This document shows, piece after piece, positions 43,365 through 47,267 of a stretch of 47,267 nt of DNA. The notes under the pieces were generated by a model, which was given only the letters and a program-made list of their open reading frames with translations, had not been told where the DNA came from and made no database searches. Numbering within the stretch: position 1 is the stretch's first letter; every line of letters starts with the position of its first letter. Made by a program: the position numbers and the translations under genes. Source of the stretch: Oceanicola sp. S124 (GTDB lineage: Bacteria > Pseudomonadota > Alphaproteobacteria > Rhodobacterales > Rhodobacteraceae); NCBI RefSeq assembly GCF_000220565.1, contig NZ_AFPM01000034.1, forward strand, positions 1 through 47,267, written 5' to 3'.

Positions 43365-44282
43365 TCAGCGGTTGCCGTCCTTGAAATCCAGGCCCATCTC
43401 GGAATAGCGCTCAGCCTCTTCCAGCCAGTTCTCGCGCAGCTTGACCTGCAGGAACAGGTGCACCTTGCGGCCGAGGAACTCTTCCAGCTCTTCGCGGGCG
43501 GCCTTCGAGATCGCCTTGATCGTCTCGCCCTTCTTGCCGAGGATGATGCCCTTGTGGCCGTCGCGGGCGACGTAGATCATCTGGTCGATGCGGGCCGAGC
43601 CGTCTTCGCGTTCGGTCCAGTGCTCGGTCTCGACGGTCAGCTGGTAGGGCAGTTCCTGGTGCAGGCGCAGGGTCAGCTTCTCGCGGGTGATCTCGGCGGC
43701 GATCATGCGCATCGGCAGGTCGGCGATCTGGTCCTCGGGGTAAAGCCAGGGGCTTTCCGGCATCTCGCCCGCCAGCCATTCGCGCAGGTCCTGCACGCCG
43801 TGGCCCTTCTCGGCCGAGATCATGAAGGTGCGCTCGAAGGCGTAGCGTTCGTTCATCTCGCTGGTCAGCGCCAGCAGCACGCGGGCTTCGACCCGGTCGA
43901 TCTTGTTGATCGCCAGCGCCACGCGGCGGCCCTTGGGCAGTTCGGCCAGGCCTTCCAGGATCTTGCCGACGCCATCGGTGATGCCGCGATGCGCCTCGAT
44001 CAGCAGGACGATCACGTCGGCATCGGCCGCCCCGCCCCAGGCGGCGGCGACCATGGCGCGATCCAGCCGCCGGCGCGGCTTGAACAGGCCGGGGGTGTCG
44101 ACCAGCACGATCTGGCTGTCGCCCTCGATTGCCACGCCCCGGATCCGTGCCCGCGTCGTCTGCACCTTGTGCGTCACGATCGAGACCTTGGCCCCGACGA
44201 TCCGGTTGGTCAGGGTGGACTTGCCCGCATTGGGTTCCCCGATCAGGGCGACGAAACCGGCCTTGGTGTTCATGTTCTGCAT
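43365..44282 (-). CDS. era: GTPase Era
   Basis: 305 residues. GTPase for 16S rRNA maturation and 30S assembly. GEPNAGKST (15-23), DTPG (62-65) and NKID (126-129) are the GTP motifs; the C-terminal KH domain has DGHKGIILGKKGETIKAI. Usually right behind rnc; here an EamA gene separates the two. Confidence 0.96.
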   Translation of the reverse strand: MQNMNTKAGFVALIGEPNAGKSTLTNRIVGAKVSIVTHKVQTTRARIRGVAIEGDSQIVLVDTPGLFKPRRRLDRAMVAAAWGGAADADVIVLLIEAHRGITDGVGKILEGLAELPKGRRVALAINKIDRVEARVLLALTSEMNERYAFERTFMISAEKGHGVQDLREWLAGEMPESPWLYPEDQIADLPMRMIAAEITREKLTLRLHQELPYQLTVETEHWTEREDGSARIDQMIYVARDGHKGIILGKKGETIKAISKAAREELEEFLGRKVHLFLQVKLRENWLEEAERYSEMGLDFKDGNR

Positions 44283-44338
44283 CCTTGAAGCGAAGTGCGC
44301 TCTCTACGGCCTTTTACCGCAGCGCGCCAGCCCTGTCT

Positions 44339-45214
44339 TTACTGGCTTTTGGCCGCAACCCTGCCCGAGCGGATCAGCGTGTAGCTGCCCGAGACGACGA
44401 CCAGCGCCCCGCCTGCGAGGGTCCAGAGGTCGGGCCGCTCGCCGAAGAAGAGATAGGCCAGCACCAGCGCCGCCAGCAGCCGCGAATAGCGGAAGGGCGC
44501 CACCACCGAGACCTCGCCCGAGCGCATGGCGACGGTCAGCGCCGCATAGCCCGAGACGCCGATCACGCCCAGCATCAGCAGCCGCAGGGCCTCGTCCGGG
44601 TGCGGCAGGCGGGGCGGGACGCTGTCGAAGCCCATGAAGATCACCCCGGCGACGAAGACCACCAGGAACCCCAGCGTGCCGAGCTGCCAGCCCGAGACGG
44701 TCGGCGGCGCCATCCGGGTGGCCAGGTCGCGGCCCGCGAAGCCTATCATTCCCAGCAGGGCGAAGATCGAGGCCGGCTCGAAGGCGGCGGGGGTTGGCTT
44801 GATGATCAGCAGCACCCCGAGGAAGCCGACGGCCATGGCCGTCCAGCGTCGCGGGCCGACCTTCTCGCCCAGCAGGATCGCGGCGCCGAAGGTCACCACC
44901 AGCGGCGCGGCCTGCAGGATCGCCGAGGTCGAGCTGAGCGGCGTGAAGGCCAGGGCTAGGGCGAAGAACAGCCGGCCGACCAGCTCGATCGCCGAGCGGA
45001 TCAGCAGCCGCGGCCGCAGGGCCTCGCGGGTCAGCGGCGCCTCACCCCGCGCGATGCAGAGCCCGGCGAAAAGCGTCGCGCCGGTCAGCCCGAAGAGCAG
45101 CGTGGTGAAGCCCGGCGGCAGGTCCCGGGCCAGGCCCTTGAAGATCGCATCCTCGATGGCGAAGGCCAGCATGCCCAGCACCATGAACAGGCTGCCCCTG
45201 AGATTGCCGCTCAT
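44339..45214 (-). CDS. EamA/DMT-family transporter
   Basis: 291 residues, about ten transmembrane helices in two repeats (LAFAIEDAIFKGLARDLPPG at the start; FGAAILLGEKVGPRRWTAMA at the end of repeat one). Probable metabolite exporter of unknown substrate. The ATG at 45214 fits the family N-terminus MSGNLRGSLF; a GTG at 45238 is an alternative. It sits between rnc and era on the same strand, an insertion into a normally adjacent pair. Confidence 0.83.
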   Translation of the reverse strand: MSGNLRGSLFMVLGMLAFAIEDAIFKGLARDLPPGFTTLLFGLTGATLFAGLCIARGEAPLTREALRPRLLIRSAIELVGRLFFALALAFTPLSSTSAILQAAPLVVTFGAAILLGEKVGPRRWTAMAVGFLGVLLIIKPTPAAFEPASIFALLGMIGFAGRDLATRMAPPTVSGWQLGTLGFLVVFVAGVIFMGFDSVPPRLPHPDEALRLLMLGVIGVSGYAALTVAMRSGEVSVVAPFRYSRLLAALVLAYLFFGERPDLWTLAGGALVVVSGSYTLIRSGRVAAKSQ

Positions 45215-45241
45215 TCGCTGTCGCTCATGCCTTGGCACTGA

Positions 45242-45928
45242 TCACTTGCCAGCCTCGAGACGCTCGAGCAGCGCGGCGGCGGCGGCCTGTTCGGCGGCGC
45301 GTTTCGAGGCGGCGGTGGCGCTGGCCTCTTCGCCGGATTTCAGCCGGGCCGAGATCGTGAAGACCGGCGCGTGATCCGGCCCAGTGCGGTCGGTCTCGAC
45401 ATAGGCGGGGGGCGGCATCCGACGGGCCTGAGCCCATTCCTGCAGCGCGGTCTTGGCATCGCGGGCGTCGTCCTCGACCTCGGCGATGCGTTTGCCCCAG
45501 AGCCGCAGGATCATCGCCTGCGCCGCGTCGAAACCGGCGTCCATGTAGACGGCGGCGATCACTGCCTCCATCGCGTCGCCCAGCAGGGCCTGCTTGCGGC
45601 GCCCGCCCGACATCTGCTCGGACCGGCCCAGCTTCAGCACCTCGCCCAGCTCGATCTCGCGGGCGATGTCGGCGCAGGTCTCCTTGCGCACGAGGGCGTT
45701 GAAGCGCGGCGCAAGCTGGCCTTCGCTGGCACCCCGGTCCTCTTTCAGCAGCGCCCCGGCCATGACCAGCCCCAGCACGCGGTCTCCGAGGAACTCGAGC
45801 CGCTGGTTGTCGGGCCGGGTCGGCGAGGAGACCGAGGAATGGGTCACGGCGCGCTGCAGCAGCTCGGGCCGGGCGAATTCATGGCCCAGCCGGTCCTGAA
45901 AGGCCTTCATCTCTGCGGAAATCTTCAT
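45242..45928 (-). CDS. rnc: Ribonuclease III
   Basis: 228 residues, normal length. Cleaves double-stranded RNA in rRNA and mRNA processing. NQRLEFLGD (41-49) and [12 protein letters not shown] (117-128, Glu121) carry the catalytic acids; the C-terminal dsRNA-binding domain ends with [19 protein letters not shown]. The ATG at 45928 was chosen as it begins the conserved fold. A long hairpin lies in its leader, 40-75 bp upstream. Confidence 0.95.
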   Translation of the reverse strand: MKISAEMKAFQDRLGHEFARPELLQRAVTHSSVSSPTRPDNQRLEFLGDRVLGLVMAGALLKEDRGASEGQLAPRFNALVRKETCADIAREIELGEVLKLGRSEQMSGGRRKQALLGDAMEAVIAAVYMDAGFDAAQAMILRLWGKRIAEVEDDARDAKTALQEWAQARRMPPPAYVETDRTGPDHAPVFTISARLKSGEEASATAASKRAAEQAAAAALLERLEAGK

Positions 45929-45967
45929 CGGCGCCTCGGGTCTGCAATGCCGTCCTAGAAAGCGCAA

Positions 45968-46001
45968 AGCCGCGGCAGGTGCAAGGGCACCCTCCGCGGC
46001 T
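45968..46001 (-). promoter_or_regulatory. Long stem-loop in the lepB-rnc gap
   Basis: AGCCGCGG (45968-45975) pairs with CCGCGGCT (45994-46001); after a small internal loop GGTGC pairs with GCACC around AAGG. It is about 40 nt before the rnc start. It may be a terminator for lepB or an RNase III site in the rnc leader (both inference). Confidence 0.55.
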
Positions 46002-46025
46002 GGCAATTTGCTTCCGATCCGGGGA

Positions 46026-46868
46026 TCAGGAGATCTTTTCGAGGAAGCGGTCCTTGCGCCACTGCCAGAAGTACAGCAGCGACCGTCCGCCGGACGAGAA
46101 GACGACCCGGTCGGCGCGACCGATGATGTTCTCGTAGGGGACGAAGCCGACGCCGTCGCGCGAGCGCGGGAAGCGCGAGTCGGTCGAGTTGTCGCGGTTG
46201 TCACCCATCATGAAATACTCGCCCTCGGGCACCTCGAAGACGCCGGTGTCATCCGCCGAAGGGGAATAGCCGACGTTCAGCACGTCATGGCTGACGCCAT
46301 TCGGCAGGGTCTCGGTGTAGCGCTCCTTCAGGCATTCGCCGCCCAGCCCGACGGGGGCGTTGAAGCAGCGCGGCGGACGGCCCTGCGGGCCCTGCGGCTC
46401 GTAGGTCTCGACGAACATGCCGGCCTCTTCCATCTTCACGGCCTCACCGTTGATGTGCAGCACCGAGTCGATCATCTGGATCTTGTCGCCGGGCAGGCCG
46501 ATGACGCGCTTGATGTAGTCCTCGCCGGTCGCCGGATGGCGGAACACCACCACGTCGCCGCGCTCGGGCTCGGAGCCGAGCACCCGGGTGTTGTCGCCGT
46601 CGAGGAAGAAGCAGATGTCGCGGGCGTCGAGGTCGACCCCGATCCGCTGGATGCGGATGTTCGGGCAGGAGGCGTAGGAATAGCCGTAGGACATCTTGTT
46701 GACGAAGAGGAAGTCTCCGACCAGCAGGGTGTCCTTCATCGAGCCCGAGGGGATCCAGAAGGGCTGGAAGAAGAGGCTGCGGAAGACCCCCGCAATGATC
46801 AGCGCCCAGAAGACCGTCTTGATGGTTTCCCAGATGAAACTGCTTTCGCCGCTGCTGCTACGCGCCAT
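46026..46868 (-). CDS. lepB: Signal peptidase I
   Basis: 280 residues. Cleaves Sec and Tat signal peptides at the periplasmic face. One N-terminal helix (about 13-34), then PSGSM with catalytic Ser43, [12 protein letters not shown] with Lys120, and [11 protein letters not shown] (222-232). The ATG at 46868 gives the normal start; an ATG at 46949 would add 27 polar residues. Upstream neighbour of rnc, as in relatives. Confidence 0.95.
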   Translation of the reverse strand: MARSSSGESSFIWETIKTVFWALIIAGVFRSLFFQPFWIPSGSMKDTLLVGDFLFVNKMSYGYSYASCPNIRIQRIGVDLDARDICFFLDGDNTRVLGSEPERGDVVVFRHPATGEDYIKRVIGLPGDKIQMIDSVLHINGEAVKMEEAGMFVETYEPQGPQGRPPRCFNAPVGLGGECLKERYTETLPNGVSHDVLNVGYSPSADDTGVFEVPEGEYFMMGDNRDNSTDSRFPRSRDGVGFVPYENIIGRADRVVFSSGGRSLLYFWQWRKDRFLEKIS

Positions 46869-47081
46869 GACCACCCGGTCCTTCTGCTGTTTCGCCCCTG
46901 CCCCATCCCCGGGGACAGCCTTGGCTTCATGCGGGGGCGACGGGATCAAGTCAACAGAGCGGCGGGGTTTTCCGCCGGGCAGTCTCGGGAACGTGTTGCA
47001 ATGGGCTCAGGCTCGGTCGGAGGGCGCTCGACGAGGGCGGTCCGGGGAGGGCGGTCCGTGGCCCCCCTCCGCTTCGCGGAG

Positions 47082-47143
47082 TCCCCCGCAGTATTTTCAG
47101 CCATCGGATAGATGGAAGGACCTCTTGCATCTATCCGACGGCC
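47082..47143. repeat. Palindromic intergenic repeat (copy 4, truncated right half)
   Basis: The left half at 47082-47111 (TCCCCCGCAGTATTTTCAGC, then CATCGGATAG) is intact. The inverted right half starts at 47131 (CTATCCGACGGCCC) but stops after about 13 bp. The spacer, with GGAAGGACCTCTTGCAT, resembles that of copy 2. Confidence 0.8.
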
Positions 47144-47166
47144 CAGGGCTCCGCCCGTTCGAGGCT

Positions 47167-47189
47167 GAAACGCTTCCCCGGAGCGTTTC
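47167..47189 (-). terminator. Hairpin near the window end
   Basis: GAAACGCT and AGCGTTTC pair over 8 bp around a 7-nt loop, about 50 bp downstream of the partial minus-strand frame ending at 47239. Probably its terminator; no T-run. Confidence 0.4.
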
Positions 47190-47238
47190 CGGGACGCCGC
47201 TCACACTGCCGCCGGAGGCATCCGACAACTCAGCACGC

Positions 47239-47267
47239 CTAGCCCGTGACCGGGCGCGCCTCGATCA
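47239..47267 (-). CDS. Possible C-terminal end of an upstream gene
   Basis: On the minus strand the last bases of the window read IEARPVTG and then a TAG stop at 47239-47241. In related genomes acpS or pdxJ precedes lepB, so this may be the end of such a gene. Nine codons are too few to decide. Confidence 0.25.

Larger units (their letters stand above)
46950..47238. other. Gene-free stretch upstream of lepB
   Basis: No supported gene. It holds a small CGGCGG/CCGCCG hairpin (46960-46977), a 12-bp direct repeat GAGGGCGGTCCG at 47033 and 47047, the repeat copy at 47082-47143, and the hairpin at 47167-47189. The lepB promoter should be here, but no convincing -35/-10 pair was found. Confidence 0.6.

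Overview
The window is chromosomal DNA from an alphaproteobacterium, very probably a member of the Rhodobacteraceae. The grounds are high GC throughout, dense operons with 4-bp ATGA overlaps, a lepB-rnc-era-recO cluster with a DUF1491 gene, the mutY / DUF721 / DsbA arrangement, an AlkB of the type with HELMH and LQRHSDHH boxes, and GC-rich palindromic intergenic repeats. No tRNA, rRNA, insertion sequence, phage gene or CRISPR array was seen. These assignments come from reading protein motifs and gene order; no database search was run.

Region 1 (1-17373) looks like one catabolic locus. It starts with the tail of an IclR-type regulator. Next come a zinc-free quinone oxidoreductase-type reductase and a divergent acyl-CoA ligase. 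After a gene for an unrecognised periplasmic protein there is a Liv-type ABC importer (binding protein, two permeases, two ATPases) on the minus strand. Divergent from it is a nine-gene plus-strand operon: two acyl-CoA dehydrogenase subunits, an SDR, a MaoC hydratase, an MFE-2-like SDR, a thiolase, a histidine-phosphatase-fold protein, an ACAD10/11-type phosphotransferase and a hotdog thioesterase. Together these could import, activate, phosphorylate, beta-oxidise and release an unidentified carboxylic acid. The kinase suggests a hydroxylated (perhaps 4-hydroxy) acyl chain.

Region 2 (17374-33377) is mostly housekeeping: a split MnmC pair for tRNA wobble uridine modification, an EamA exporter, a Slt-type lytic transglycosylase, dapA, an MtfA-like peptidase, a VOC protein, an aromatic/aspartate aminotransferase, a 3-mercaptopyruvate sulfurtransferase, smpB, an MDR reductase, DedA, DsbA, a DUF721 protein, mutY and alkB.

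Region 3 (33378-40493) holds a second beta-oxidation operon (FadB-like protein plus two acyl-CoA dehydrogenases, no thiolase), adenine deaminase and a fumarylacetoacetate-hydrolase-family enzyme. Region 4 (40709-47267) holds a TetR regulator and the recO / era / rnc / lepB cluster, broken up by membrane-protein genes.

The strongest non-coding signals are: (a) a 15-bp quasi-palindrome of the form TTYYGSAnTGCGRAA in front of three separate fatty-acid-type transcription units, once overlapping a good -10 box; (b) a seven-unit 15-bp tandem array across the stop codon of the sulfurtransferase gene, where a TAG seems to have replaced a CAG inside a Gln-Gly-Pro pentapeptide repeat; (c) a dispersed palindromic repeat at four intergenic sites; (d) a perfect 12-bp inverted repeat inside the histidine-phosphatase-fold gene, whose protein also lacks the second catalytic histidine.
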